Below are positions 28,865 through 37,685 of a DNA stretch of 64,000 nt, piece after piece. The first letter of the stretch is position 1. Every line of letters begins with the position of its first letter. The position numbers and the translations under genes are program-made. The stretch lies in contig NC_015727.1 of NCBI RefSeq assembly GCF_000219215.1, positions 1,435,176 to 1,499,175 on the forward strand, written 5' to 3'. The notes under the pieces are model-generated. The model worked only from the letters and a program-made list of their open reading frames with translations, was not told the DNA's origin and ran no database searches. This DNA is from Cupriavidus necator N-1. Its GTDB lineage: Bacteria > Pseudomonadota > Gammaproteobacteria > Burkholderiales > Burkholderiaceae.

Positions 28865-28999
28865 ATGAAGAAGCTTGCGACGGCAATCATGGCATTGGCG
28901 CTGTTTGCAGCAGTTGGCACTGCGAATGCCCACAGCGGCGGCACAGACAGGCAAGGCTGCCACGTGGACCACAGCACTGGCATTCGCCACTGCCATTGA
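28865..28999 (+). CDS. Small secreted YHYH-type protein
   Basis: A 44-residue protein. The signal peptide KKLATAIMALALFAAVGTAN ends at AHA-like NAHS, leaving a 22-residue mature peptide SGGTDRQGCHVDHSTGIRHC H with two Cys and four His. That pattern (GCH...HCH) is the YHYH-type motif seen in small exported proteins, often near metal or nuclease genes. GGGAGA precedes ATG 28865. With its Cys/His content and location behind czcA it could bind metal in the periplasm; that is inference. A hairpin follows directly after the stop. Confidence 0.65.
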   Translation: MKKLATAIMALALFAAVGTANAHSGGTDRQGCHVDHSTGIRHCH

Positions 29000-29003
29000 G
29001 ATG

Positions 29004-29031
29004 GTTGAGCACCTTCGCGGAGGTGCTCAAC
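29004..29031 (+). terminator. Hairpin after the YHYH gene
   Basis: GTTGAGCACCT-TCGCGG-AGGTGCTCAAC is a perfect 11-base-pair stem with a 6-base loop, beginning four bases after the stop at 28999. It probably ends the czc-YHYH transcript, although the following GCCTTTGCCTCTC is not a clean T-tract. Confidence 0.6.
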
Positions 29032-29041
29032 GCCTTTGCCT

Positions 29042-29206
29042 CTCTGGTTCGACCCGATCGAGAACCTCGGCACGTCCGCCATGACCATGGCGTTCCCGGT
29101 CAAGAATCGCGCCTCGTTGAAGCACTTCAAGGAAGGCGAGTCCGTTTCAGTCACGTTCGACAAGGTCAACGGCAAGCCGACCGTCGTGGACATGCAGCGC
29201 AAGTAG
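29042..29206 (+). pseudogene. Remnant of a CusF-like copper/silver-binding protein
   Basis: The frame ending at TAG 29204-29206 reads WFDPIENLGTSAMTMAFPVK followed by NRASLKHFKEGESVSVTFDK and VNGKPTVVDMQRK. This is the C-terminal OB-fold of CusF/SilF-type domains (compare the conserved PxxNLGxxxMTMxF with its metal-binding Met and Trp/Phe region). The upstream part, signal peptide and N-terminal strands, is missing: a stop lies at 29006 and the hairpin occupies the space. There is no plausible start except ATG 29081 in the middle of the domain. I read it as a decayed gene fused to the back of the czc operon by rearrangement. Confidence 0.6.
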
Positions 29207-29318
29207 GCGCCTCAAATCGCATGCCGCTGTGTCGGCTGCATGCGCATATATCGCTCGAACAGATGCATCGCGTGCCCCCCACAGTAAGGGCGTGCACATC
29301 TGACCCAATGCAGCCGCC

Positions 29319-29501
29319 ATGTTCGACCTTCCATCCAATGTCATCGCGGCAATCCTGATCGCTCTGGCGCTCGCGTTATGTACGATATGCTTGTTCGCTT
29401 GGAATCTCAGGCGACAGTATGGCCCTCGCCGTCCGCACGCATCAGTTCAGGCGGCCCGTCCACGCAAGAGTCGTCGCAAGTCCGAACGGAACCGCAAGTA
29501 G
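29319..29501 (+). CDS. Possible small membrane protein
   Basis: A 60-residue ORF: MFDLPSNVIAAILIALALAL CTICLFAW forms one membrane span, followed by a strongly basic tail (RRQYGPRRPH...RPRKSRRKSERNRK). The layout (short N-terminus, one span, positive cytoplasmic tail) is plausible for a real small protein. There is no clear ribosome-binding site and I do not recognise the family. It could be a chance frame. Confidence 0.35.
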   Translation: MFDLPSNVIAAILIALALALCTICLFAWNLRRQYGPRRPHASVQAARPRKSRRKSERNRK

Positions 29502-29611
29502 ACCGCCTCTAGATGAGCCCGCAACACCAGGCAATCGGTACAGACAAAGTTGTACAACAAGGATGGTACTGCCGTGGAAGAGCGAGGTGGCGTGCAAACT
29601 GGAGGCGTTCC

Positions 29612-30154
29612 ATGATTCAGCAATCTGTTATAGGCGCAATCGTGGCCGCTGTGGCCGCGCTGGCTTTCACCTTGTCAGCCCACGCCGAAGGTGACATCGC
29701 GCGCGGCGCACGAGCAGCCCGTGCTTGTATGGCCTGTCATTCGTTCGCACCAGGGCGCCATATGACAGGACCAAGCCTGGCCGTGGTCTGGGGTCGCAAA
29801 GCTGGCACGACTGACGGCTTTGTTCGTTACTCGGATGCCCTCAGACGATCTGGTCTGATCTGGGACAAGCGGAACCTGGATGCTTGGCTCAAGAGCCCTG
29901 CGGCGCTGGTGCCGGGTAATGCGATGGGTTTTCCCGGTATTGCCGATGCGCGCACCCGAGCCGATCTGGTTGCATACCTTGAGGCGGTTTCCACTGGTCG
30001 CGTGACGGTACCCGAGCAGGGTCTTCCGAATTTGAAGGAGGCCGACGCAGCGTCACGAGTCACCGCCATCCGCTATTGCGGCGACGCGTACCGGCTCACC
30101 ACTGCTGACCGACACCATTCCAAACAGCGTGATCGCAACGGTGGACTTCACTAA
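29612..30154 (+). CDS. c-type cytochrome with probably truncated C-terminus
   Basis: A 180-residue protein from ATG 29612 (GGAGG seven bases upstream). Signal peptide QQSVIGAIVAAVAALAFTLS AHAE; then GARAARACMACHSFAPGRHM with the single CxxCH haem site and a likely axial Met in AMGFPGIAD. Up to ADLVAYLEAV it is an ordinary class I cytochrome c. The C-terminal part RVTAIRYCGDAYRLTTADR matches an extension I recall from cytochromes of metal-resistant Cupriavidus, where it continues for some 50 residues. Here it ends HHSKQRDRNGGLH, which looks frameshifted. Periplasmic electron carrier; partner unknown. Confidence 0.72.
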   Translation: MIQQSVIGAIVAAVAALAFTLSAHAEGDIARGARAARACMACHSFAPGRHMTGPSLAVVWGRKAGTTDGFVRYSDALRRSGLIWDKRNLDAWLKSPAALVPGNAMGFPGIADARTRADLVAYLEAVSTGRVTVPEQGLPNLKEADAASRVTAIRYCGDAYRLTTADRHHSKQRDRNGGLH

Positions 30155-30293
30155 TTGGATCCTATGGGCTGAAACCATGTGCGCTCTTGTTTGTTGTGTC
30201 AATAGCGCCAGGCTCCTCAGTAATTTCATTTAGATCACCATGCATTGTCAGCAAAACAGCGTTGGTTGACAAAGAAGTGCTCGCGTACCCAAA

Positions 30294-31028
30294 TCAACTG
30301 CGCACCGGCAGGATGCTGAACCGGGAGACACCCTGTGTTGCAGCCATCTCGGCCGCCAATGCTGCCGGCGATGTTGCGCGCGCCTTGTCCGGTGCGACCA
30401 GGCTGACTCTCCACACCGCCTGGTTGTCGGCAAACGTGATGGTCAGGCTGTCGTGCAACACGCGATAGCCGCGGGACTTTGCCCTGTCGATCAGCAGATC
30501 GAGGTCAGGCGCTTCTCCGGGTTGGAAAGTCAGAGACACATCAAGCGTCATGCGCCCCGGAAGCCTGGCCTCCAGCCGGTGCAACAGGGACATCGAGCCC
30601 ACGCAGAGCACGGCAAGCAGCAACGCGGCGGCATAGAAGCCAACGCCGAGCAACACCCCTATGGCCGAGGCAGCCCAGATCGATGCCGCGGTCGTGAGGC
30701 CGCGGATGCTCATGCCGTCCTTCATGATGACCCCCGCGCAAAGGAAGCCGCAGCCGGTGACGACTCCCTGGACGATATGGGTCGGGTCTGCCTGGGCGTG
30801 CGCTGAAACACCCCCGTACCACAGCCCCGGGTAGCCGACGAACACAGTCAAGGCCGTCGACGCCATGCAGACGAGACCATAAGTGCGCATGCCGGCGGCG
30901 CGGCCGTTGTATGAGCGCTCGTAGCCAACCAGCATGCCGAGCAGCAACGCGCCCACCATATTCAGCCCGATGAACGCGTTAGCGGCGAGAAAGGCGCCGC
31001 TCCAGTAGTGCTGCAGATCTCCTGGCAT
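30294..31028 (-). CDS. MgtC/SapB-family membrane protein
   Basis: A 244-residue protein. The N-terminal half has four or five spans with the family signature GALLLGMLVGYERSYNGRAA, GMRTYGLVCMASTALTVFVG and VTGCGFLCAGVIMKDGMSIR GLTTAASIW. The C-terminal 80 residues form a soluble ACT-like domain (MTLDVSLTFQPGEAPDLDLL). MgtC-like proteins in other bacteria affect magnesium homeostasis, ATP synthase or virulence; the role here is open. It ends 12 bases before the start... side of the TolC gene's stop region on the same strand and may be the last gene of the efflux operon (gap 12 bases to 31041). Confidence 0.87.
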   Translation of the reverse strand: MPGDLQHYWSGAFLAANAFIGLNMVGALLLGMLVGYERSYNGRAAGMRTYGLVCMASTALTVFVGYPGLWYGGVSAHAQADPTHIVQGVVTGCGFLCAGVIMKDGMSIRGLTTAASIWAASAIGVLLGVGFYAAALLLAVLCVGSMSLLHRLEARLPGRMTLDVSLTFQPGEAPDLDLLIDRAKSRGYRVLHDSLTITFADNQAVWRVSLVAPDKARATSPAALAAEMAATQGVSRFSILPVRS

Positions 31029-31040
31029 AGGATTTCTCGA

Positions 31041-32420
31041 TCAGGCTGCGAGCCAGACATTCAGCGAGCGCAAGGTTTCCTCGCTCAGTTCCCCCGCCGC
31101 GGCGGCAAGCCGCAGACGGCCAAGGAGGTAGTCCAGGCGTGCCTGGACCAGGTCGAGCTCAGCGGTGAACACGCGCTGCTGCGCGTCGAGCACGTCGGGT
31201 TCCGTACGGGTACCGAGGTCCCGGCCAAGCGTCGTTGCCGCGAGCGCGCTACGCGCCGAAGTCAACGACTGCTCGAGTGCGGCGACGCGCGACACGCCCG
31301 TTTTGACCGAGAGGAATCCGTCCTGCACCTTCAGGCGCACGTCGCGCCGGGCGGCGGCAACCTCCTGCTCCGCCTGGCTCTTCCTCGCAACGGATTCCCG
31401 CTCGCGCGAATCCAGTCCGCCGCCCGCGTACAGCGGAATGGTGAGCTGCAAGCCGACCGTCGCGGTCCGGGTGTTGCTGGCTGCAACCCAGGGAGCCAGG
31501 TTGCCGGTTTGCCCTTGTGCGCCATAACGCGCCACGAGCGCGACGGTCGGGCGACTGCTGACGCGGTACTTATCGATCTCCGCGCCGGCAATGTCGCGCT
31601 CCGACTGTCTGGTCTTGACGAGGTAGCTTTGTTCTTCACCCTTTGCCTGCCACGCCGTGAGATTGTCCGGTTCCGGCGGCCGCGGCGTGAAACCGGGCGC
31701 CGGCCCGCTGAGCTGATCGGGCGGCATGCCGACGGTTTCCTGGAATCGCGTACGTCGCTGTTCGAGCGCAGATTGCGCCGTGACTTCGCGACTCTCGACC
31801 CCATCCAGGCGCGCCTGGGCTTCATGGAGATCGGTGATCTTGCCCTGGCCGATGTCAAAGCGCGCCTTCGCGCGGTCGCGTTGCTGTCGCAACGCCGCCT
31901 TCTCGGCCTGCACCACGCGAAGCGTCTCCTCGCTCAACACCACGCCGAAGTATGCCTCGGCCACCCGCAAGGCCAGGTCCTGGCGAGACTGGTCGAACTG
32001 CGTCTGCGCCAGGTTCGATTGCTCGCGGAACTGCTTCCTCGTGGCTACGGCGGTCCTGTCGTACAGCGGCTGAACCAGCACCACGCCGGCCTGGCGCGCA
32101 GTTCCCGAGCTATCGCTGGATACCAACGGCGCAACGTCGGCCGGCGGGTTGCCGGACGAACGATTATTGATCCGGTCCAGTGTCGCCTGGAGGCTTACGC
32201 GGGGACGCAGCAAGGCGTCGCCCTGCACTGCCCTCTCCCGCCCCGCCGTGAGCGCATCGTTCGCAGCGAGGCTCGTCGGATCATGCGCCAATGCCTGCTG
32301 ATAGGCCCCCACGAGATCGATAGCGCCCGACTCTCCAGCGTTCAGGAAAAGCATGCAGCCCAACGCCACTTGCCCGGCCCGCATGGCCATACTCAATCTT
32401 TTCATCGAAAACACTCTCAT
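31041..32420 (-). CDS. TolC-family outer-membrane efflux protein
   Basis: A 459-residue protein from ATG 32420 (MRVFSMKRLSMAMRAGQVAL); another ATG is at 32405. The frame is open further upstream but overlaps the RND gene, so I reject that extension. After a signal peptide the mature part opens IDLVGAYQQALAHDPTSLAA, the TolC type I secretion/efflux start, with the duplicated OEP repeats (ERAVQGDALLRPRVSLQATL and GLQLTIPLYAGGGLDSRERE). It follows the RND gene by 14 bases. With the RND pump and adaptor it forms a complete tripartite system in one operon (MFP, RND, OMF). Confidence 0.88.
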   Translation of the reverse strand: MRVFSMKRLSMAMRAGQVALGCMLFLNAGESGAIDLVGAYQQALAHDPTSLAANDALTAGRERAVQGDALLRPRVSLQATLDRINNRSSGNPPADVAPLVSSDSSGTARQAGVVLVQPLYDRTAVATRKQFREQSNLAQTQFDQSRQDLALRVAEAYFGVVLSEETLRVVQAEKAALRQQRDRAKARFDIGQGKITDLHEAQARLDGVESREVTAQSALEQRRTRFQETVGMPPDQLSGPAPGFTPRPPEPDNLTAWQAKGEEQSYLVKTRQSERDIAGAEIDKYRVSSRPTVALVARYGAQGQTGNLAPWVAASNTRTATVGLQLTIPLYAGGGLDSRERESVARKSQAEQEVAAARRDVRLKVQDGFLSVKTGVSRVAALEQSLTSARSALAATTLGRDLGTRTEPDVLDAQQRVFTAELDLVQARLDYLLGRLRLAAAAGELSEETLRSLNVWLAA

Positions 32421-32434
32421 CGTCACATTTGCGA

Positions 32435-35400
32435 TCAGACGGTCGCAGGACGCTTGGCCCGGTACCAGGTCGCATACAGGGCGGGAAGGAAGACGAGGGT
32501 CAGTACCGTGGCAACGGCGAGCCCTCCCATGATTGCCCATGCCATGGGACCCCAGAACACGGAATGGGTAAGCGGCACCATCGCCAGGATCGCCGCCAGG
32601 GCAGTCAGCACGATCGGACGCAGCCGTCGCACCGCGGCCTCGACGATGGCCGTCCACAAGGGGACACCTGCGGCCACGTCCTGGTCAATCTGCACGACCA
32701 GGATCACCGAGTTGCGGATGATCATTCCGGCGAGGGCGATCACGCCCAACATGGCGACAAAACCAAATGGAATCCGGAACGCGGCCATGATGATGCTGAC
32801 ACCGATCAGCCCGAGCGGCGCGGTCAGCAGGACCATCGCCATCTTTCTCATATCCTGCAGTTGAATCATCAGCAGCAGGAGCACCGCGATGATCGTCACA
32901 GGCATCACCGCGAAAACAGAATGCTGGGCCTTCGCACTCGATTCGTAAGCGCCACCGATCTCGATGCCATAGCCGAGCGGAAGCTCTTTCTCCAGTGCGT
33001 CGAGCTTCGGCTGCAGTGCACGCGTGACGTCGGGTGCCTGCGCCCCGGCGATATCGGCACGAACCGTCAGCGTCGGCACGCGATTACGCCGCCACAGCTC
33101 ACTGTCCTCGCTGTCAAGCGTGAGTCGGGCCACCTGAGAGACCGGCACGAACTTGCCGTCACGCACGTAGATCTTTGCATCCTTCAGGTTGTTCAGGTCC
33201 GTGCGTTCCGCCGCGACCAGGCGCGAGACCACGTCGATACCCTGGTCTTCCTCGCGGTACTGGGTGATTGGCGTGCCCGACAGCGAAGCCTCAAGTGCCT
33301 CCTTGATCTGGCCTGAGCTGACACCCAGTGCACGCGCCTTGTCCTGGTCGACGTCGACCTGCAAGCGCTTGACGCGTTCGCCCCAGTCCTGGTTGACCTC
33401 GCGCACGTGCGGCTCTTCGCGCATGATTGCGGCCAGTTTCTGCCCGATTGCGCGAACTTTGGCGTTGTCCTGCCCGAACACGCGGAACTGCACCGGGTAA
33501 CCGACCGGCGGACCGTTTTCCAGTCGATTGACGCGACCACGCACATTGGGGAATCTCTCGTCGAACAGCTTCTCGAGCTTCTCCTTCACCCGCTCCCGTG
33601 CTTCCCCGCCCTTCGTCATCACCAGCATCTCGCCCAGGTTCAGATTGGGCGTCTGCACGTCGAGTGGCAGGTAGAATCGCGGCGCACCGTTGCCAACAAA
33701 GCTGGTCACCGCCGCAATGTCCGGATCGTCCTTGAGCAGGCCTTCCAGCTTCTGGACCTCGCGTTGACTCGCCTCGAACGTGGAAGCCTTCGGCATCCAC
33801 AGGTCCACGATGAGTTCGGGCCGGTCAGACGCGGGAAAGAACTGTTGGGGTATTGCCTTGAACAACAGCAGCGAGCCGATAAACGCGGCGAGCGTGATGC
33901 CGAGCACCCACACGCGCTGCTTCAGGCAGAAGTCGATAAAGCGGCGGAACCTGACATAGAAGCCGCGCTGGTAGACCGCGTCCTCGTCATGCGACGCGTG
34001 CGCATGCTCCTTCAGGAGCTTGAAGCCGATGTATGGCGTAAAGAGGACGGCCACGATCCAGGACAACACCAGCGAAATACCCACCACCTGGAACAGGGAG
34101 TACACATATTCGCCTGTTCCCGACTTCGCAAAGCCGACCGGAAGAAAACCCGCCGCCGTGATCAGCGTGCCGGTAAGCATCGGGAAAGCGGTGGCTGTGT
34201 AGGCGTATGTGGCAGCGCGGAACTTGTCCCAGCCCTGCTCCAGCTTCAGCGCCATCATTTCGACGGCAATGATGGCGTCGTCCACCAACAGTCCGAGCGC
34301 AATGATCAGCGCGCCCAGCGAGATGCGTTGCAACTCAATGCCCATCACGTACATCGCCAGGAAGGTCATGGCCAGCACGAGCGGGATGCTGAGCGCGACG
34401 ACCAGTCCGGTGCGCAAGCCCAACGAGAGGAAGCTGACGACGAGCACAATGATCACAGCCTCGGCCAGACTCTTCTTGAACTCGAATACGGAATGCTCGA
34501 CGATACGCGGCTGGTCGCTGACCGCGTGGATCTGCACGCCCACCGGCAGGTTGGACTCGATGTGCTTGATCGTTTCATCCAGCCTTGCGCCAAGCCGAAT
34601 CACGTCGCCGCCCTTGCGCATGCTCACCGCCAGTCCGATCGCCTCATTGCCGTTGAAGCGCATCCTTGAGGTGGCGGGCTCCACAAAGCCCCGGCGGACG
34701 TCGGCGATATCGCCAAGGCGGAAGGTACGCTGGCCGGCACGGATGCCGATGGCGCGAATTTTTTCGACCGAGTCAAACTCGCCACTGACCGCCAACCGTA
34801 CTTGCTCCGCGGTGGTCTGCACCGTCCCGCCCGATGTCACGGCATTGGTTTGTGCGAGGGTCGACGCGATCAGTGCCGGGTCGATACCCAGCGAGGCGAG
34901 CTTGGCGGTGGAGACTTCGACATAGATCTTCTGTTCCTGCTTGCCTACCAGGTCGACCTTGTTGACATCGCTGATACGAAGGAACTCATTACGCGCGGCG
35001 TCCGCAATCCGTCTCAGGTCGTCATAGTCGAAGCCATCGCCCGTGATGGCATAGAGGTTACCGAACGTGTCTCCGAACTCGTCATTGAAGAACGGACCCT
35101 GCGTGCCCTGTGGCAAGGTATGCCGGATGTCGCCCATCTTCTTGCGGACCTGGTACCACACATCCGGCACGGCACCCGGCGGTACATCCTCGCGCAGGTT
35201 GACCTTGACCTGCGTTTCGCCCGGTTTCACATAGGTGGACGTATAGTCGATCTCCGCAACCTCTTGCAGCTTGCGCTCGATCTTGTCGGTGACCTGGTCG
35301 GCCATCTGCTGCGCGGAGCTTCCCGGCCAGTACGCCTGCACAACCATGGTCTTGATCGTGAACTCGGGGTCTTCCTTCTGACCCAGGCTGCCATATGCGA

Positions 35401-35488
35401 GCGCGCCGGCCACTGACAACAGCAACAGCAGGAACGCGACCATCTGCTGGTGCTTCAGTGCCCATTCGGACAGGTTGATACCTTTCAC
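32435..35488 (-). CDS. RND-family efflux pump inner-membrane subunit
   Basis: A 1017-residue RND permease. Span 1 (MVAFLLLLLSVAGALAYGSL) is followed by GQKEDPEFTIKTMVVQAYWP. The span 4 relay region is ALGLLVDDAIIAVEMM with paired Asp; the second half repeats the architecture (FGFVAMLGVIALAGMIIRNS). The lack of the DFGxxxDGA motif and the opening place it with the hydrophobe/VexF-like drug exporters rather than metal pumps. ATG 35488 overlaps the adaptor stop (ATGA). It probably exports toxic organic compounds with the proton gradient, under TetR control (see 36736-36763). Substrates unknown. Confidence 0.92.
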   Translation of the reverse strand: MKGINLSEWALKHQQMVAFLLLLLSVAGALAYGSLGQKEDPEFTIKTMVVQAYWPGSSAQQMADQVTDKIERKLQEVAEIDYTSTYVKPGETQVKVNLREDVPPGAVPDVWYQVRKKMGDIRHTLPQGTQGPFFNDEFGDTFGNLYAITGDGFDYDDLRRIADAARNEFLRISDVNKVDLVGKQEQKIYVEVSTAKLASLGIDPALIASTLAQTNAVTSGGTVQTTAEQVRLAVSGEFDSVEKIRAIGIRAGQRTFRLGDIADVRRGFVEPATSRMRFNGNEAIGLAVSMRKGGDVIRLGARLDETIKHIESNLPVGVQIHAVSDQPRIVEHSVFEFKKSLAEAVIIVLVVSFLSLGLRTGLVVALSIPLVLAMTFLAMYVMGIELQRISLGALIIALGLLVDDAIIAVEMMALKLEQGWDKFRAATYAYTATAFPMLTGTLITAAGFLPVGFAKSGTGEYVYSLFQVVGISLVLSWIVAVLFTPYIGFKLLKEHAHASHDEDAVYQRGFYVRFRRFIDFCLKQRVWVLGITLAAFIGSLLLFKAIPQQFFPASDRPELIVDLWMPKASTFEASQREVQKLEGLLKDDPDIAAVTSFVGNGAPRFYLPLDVQTPNLNLGEMLVMTKGGEARERVKEKLEKLFDERFPNVRGRVNRLENGPPVGYPVQFRVFGQDNAKVRAIGQKLAAIMREEPHVREVNQDWGERVKRLQVDVDQDKARALGVSSGQIKEALEASLSGTPITQYREEDQGIDVVSRLVAAERTDLNNLKDAKIYVRDGKFVPVSQVARLTLDSEDSELWRRNRVPTLTVRADIAGAQAPDVTRALQPKLDALEKELPLGYGIEIGGAYESSAKAQHSVFAVMPVTIIAVLLLLMIQLQDMRKMAMVLLTAPLGLIGVSIIMAAFRIPFGFVAMLGVIALAGMIIRNSVILVVQIDQDVAAGVPLWTAIVEAAVRRLRPIVLTALAAILAMVPLTHSVFWGPMAWAIMGGLAVATVLTLVFLPALYATWYRAKRPATV

Positions 35489-36633
35489 TTCGCACCTCCC
35501 GCCCTGGCGACAGTCACCGCCTCGGCCACCTTCACCTGCTGGCCAGCCTGCAGCATGTGCACGCCGGCACTGACCACGGTCTCTCCGCCCGCCAGTCCCC
35601 CAACCACGATCACGCTGTCGTTCTGCGCTGCGCCCAGCTTGACTTCACGTGCGATCACCCGCGACGTCTTCGGGTCGACCACCCATACCTGGCGGCCACG
35701 CTCATGATCGACGATGGCGGTCAGCGGCACGCGGACTACGCCGCTGCCGTCCACGTCGGGTGCGATCACCGACGCTGTCATGCCTAACCGCAGCTCCGGA
35801 TCCGCCTCCTGAATGGAAATGCGTGCCGAGTACGTTCTGGTGACGCCGTCCGCGTCCGGCGCGAGCTCGCGGAGCTTGCCTGTCCAGGACTTGTCCGGCT
35901 GCGCCCACACCGTAATCGTCAGTGTCGGCGCCTTGCGTAGTTCGTCGACGCGCGACTCCGGAATGCTGATCGAGACCTCGCGTTCGCCGTCTGCCGCGAC
36001 GGTGGCGACCGTCTGCCCCGCTGAAACCACCTGGCCGGCTTCCGCATTGATTGCGCTGACCACGCCATCGCGGTCTGCTACGAGCGTGGTAAATCCGCGC
36101 ATGTTGGCATTGAGCTGCTGGCGCGCCTGTGCCGAGCGCAGTTGTGCTTCCGCCTGGTTAAGCGCCAGCCGCTGCTGGTCCAGCTCGGCTTGCGAGGCAA
36201 AGTTCTGGGCGAGCAGTTGCTCAGTACGCTTGACGTCCACCCGCGCCTGGGCTACCCGGCCTCTTGCCGCATCAGCCTCCGCACCCGCTGCGGCTACCTG
36301 CAACGTTTCCTGCGTGGTGTCGAGCTGGAACAGCGGCTGGCCGCGCTTGACATGGCTGCCGACTTCCACCATGCGCGCGACGATCTTGCCGGCGGTGCGG
36401 AATCCCAACTGACTTTCGTAACGCGCACGAATCTCACCTGAATAGGTCGCACCGACCGACCCGGCGGTGCGTCCGGCGACCACTGTCCGCACCGGCCTCA
36501 CGTCCTTGCGTTCGGGTTCCGGACCCGGGGTACACGCGGCCAGATGTGCCGCGATGATGGTAAGAGCTGCCGCTCGAAGGTTCCTGTTCAATTTCTGCGC
36601 TCCGCTAAGGTCCGTCGCTCGCCTGCGAGTCAT
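35485..36633 (-). CDS. RND periplasmic adaptor lipoprotein (membrane fusion protein)
   Basis: A protein of up to 382 residues. The lipobox IIAAHLAAC at residues 26-34 marks a lipoprotein anchored in the inner membrane. HlyD-like parts follow: SGEIRARYESQLGFRTAGKI, the lipoyl segment VEVGSHVKRGQPLFQLDTTQ, a coiled coil (90-165), and VADRDGVVSAINAEAGQVVS. ATG 36633 opens the frame; TTG 36591 (LNRNLRAAALTI) has GGAG eight bases upstream and would give a signal peptide of more usual length, so it may be the true start. First gene of the operon with the RND pump, the TolC protein and perhaps mgtC. Confidence 0.88.
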   Translation of the reverse strand: MTRRRATDLSGAQKLNRNLRAAALTIIAAHLAACTPGPEPERKDVRPVRTVVAGRTAGSVGATYSGEIRARYESQLGFRTAGKIVARMVEVGSHVKRGQPLFQLDTTQETLQVAAAGAEADAARGRVAQARVDVKRTEQLLAQNFASQAELDQQRLALNQAEAQLRSAQARQQLNANMRGFTTLVADRDGVVSAINAEAGQVVSAGQTVATVAADGEREVSISIPESRVDELRKAPTLTITVWAQPDKSWTGKLRELAPDADGVTRTYSARISIQEADPELRLGMTASVIAPDVDGSGVVRVPLTAIVDHERGRQVWVVDPKTSRVIAREVKLGAAQNDSVIVVGGLAGGETVVSAGVHMLQAGQQVKVAEAVTVARAGGAK

Positions 36634-36962
36634 CAGCGATCCACGTCACCGAGCCGGTCTGACCGGACTCGTGCTGGCGTCATTGACGGCAAGCCTGTTC
36701 GGGCTCTTCGCCCTTCCTGAGGATTCGAAGTCTACGTCATACTGACTTATGTGTCATGATGACGTACAATTTATTTTATTGTGTGAGGACGGGTCGACTT
36801 TGCGGTCCCGGACCGCATGAGACGAAGAACGCGCGCGGCCGAAGGCTGTGGTGCGCAACGACAACGGCATACGCAAAGTGATGCGACGGGTATAGGCCGA
36901 AGACGCAGGAAGACCGGCGCGCGGCGTTGTCGACGCATTAACCATGAGGAGGAAACAGATCA
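36634..36962. promoter_or_regulatory. Divergent control region between the RND operon and a TetR gene
   Basis: 329 bases. The RND-proximal half carries the paired palindromes at 36736-36763 within an AT-rich stretch ending TTTATTTTATTG. The 36780-36960 half shows no gene and leads to the TetR gene with AGGAGGAAAC just before it. Confidence 0.6.
36736..36763. promoter_or_regulatory. Paired TetR-type operator upstream of the RND operon
   Basis: Two 11-base palindromes, GTCATACTGAC (36736) and GTCATGATGAC (36753), start 17 bases apart. Read on the other strand they match the pair at 38519-38546 almost base for base, so the same regulator, or both related TetR proteins, probably bind both regions. 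Confidence 0.65.
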
Positions 36963-37676
36963 ATGACCCCGATGCAGACGCAATTCGCAGCTGAAACAGG
37001 ACCGTGGAAGACTGGCGACCACCGTCAGCGCGTTGCGGCAACACGGCGGCAGCGTATGCGCTCGCTGTTGCTGAACAGTGCGATGCGCCTGATGCTGGAG
37101 AACAGCGCCTCGACGCCGTCCATCGACGACATCATTTCGGCAGCACGGGTTTCACGCGGAACGTTCTACAAGTACTTTCCGTCGTCTGATGCGATCGTGC
37201 GGGAGCTTGTCGGGAAGATGGCTGAACAGTGGGTGCGGGCGGCCGACCCCATTGTGCGCGACCATGACGACCCGGCCGAGCACATCGCCAGGGGAATACG
37301 GCTGGCGTCGATCCTGACGGTACACCAGCCCGGTGTGGCTGGCATCCTTGGCCGGCTCGGATGGGCGGGCTACCACGCGCCGAATATGCTGGAGTTTGTC
37401 CGCAGGGACATAGAGGAAGGCGTTCGTCGCAATCGTTTCAAGCGCATGCCGATCGCCCTGGGCTTCAATATCGTTGCCGGCGCCGCAATGAGCGCAATGC
37501 AGAGCATGCTTGATACCGAATGCCGCGAAGACTTTTCGGAGCTCGCCGCTGCGGTGGCATTGCGCGCCCTGGGCGTGGAGGAATCAGCGGCCGATGCGAT
37601 ATCCAGGTCGCCGCTGCAGGCGAGCGAAGCGATGTTCGATGGCTTGCTCGCGGAAACGATCAGCGATGTGCCGTAG
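36963..37676 (+). CDS. TetR-family regulator divergent from the RND operon
   Basis: A 237-residue TetR protein. The N-terminal HTH is RQRMRSLLLNSAMRLMLENS, STPSIDDIISAARVSRGTFY KYFPSSD, the TetR signature, followed by a helical ligand domain (RGIRLASILTVHQPGVAGIL). AGGAGG precedes the start (a second ATG follows at MQTQ). It is divergent from the adaptor-RND-TolC operon, the usual position for a local repressor. It converges with a second TetR gene (37686-38396), whose end lies only ten bases away. Both have a similar ...RQRVAATRRQRMR/RPRVAAERRARMRQ opening, so they are distant paralogues. Confidence 0.9.
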   Translation: MTPMQTQFAAETGPWKTGDHRQRVAATRRQRMRSLLLNSAMRLMLENSASTPSIDDIISAARVSRGTFYKYFPSSDAIVRELVGKMAEQWVRAADPIVRDHDDPAEHIARGIRLASILTVHQPGVAGILGRLGWAGYHAPNMLEFVRRDIEEGVRRNRFKRMPIALGFNIVAGAAMSAMQSMLDTECREDFSELAAAVALRALGVEESAADAISRSPLQASEAMFDGLLAETISDVP

Positions 37677-37685
37677 CGCTGGCTG

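Noticed and set aside
32421..32657. N-terminal extension of the TolC protein
   Set aside because: It overlaps the RND gene and shows no conservation; the signal peptide starts after ATG 32420.
31008..32864. 618-codon plus-strand frame
   Set aside because: It is antisense to the TolC gene; high GC leaves long open antisense frames. No homology.
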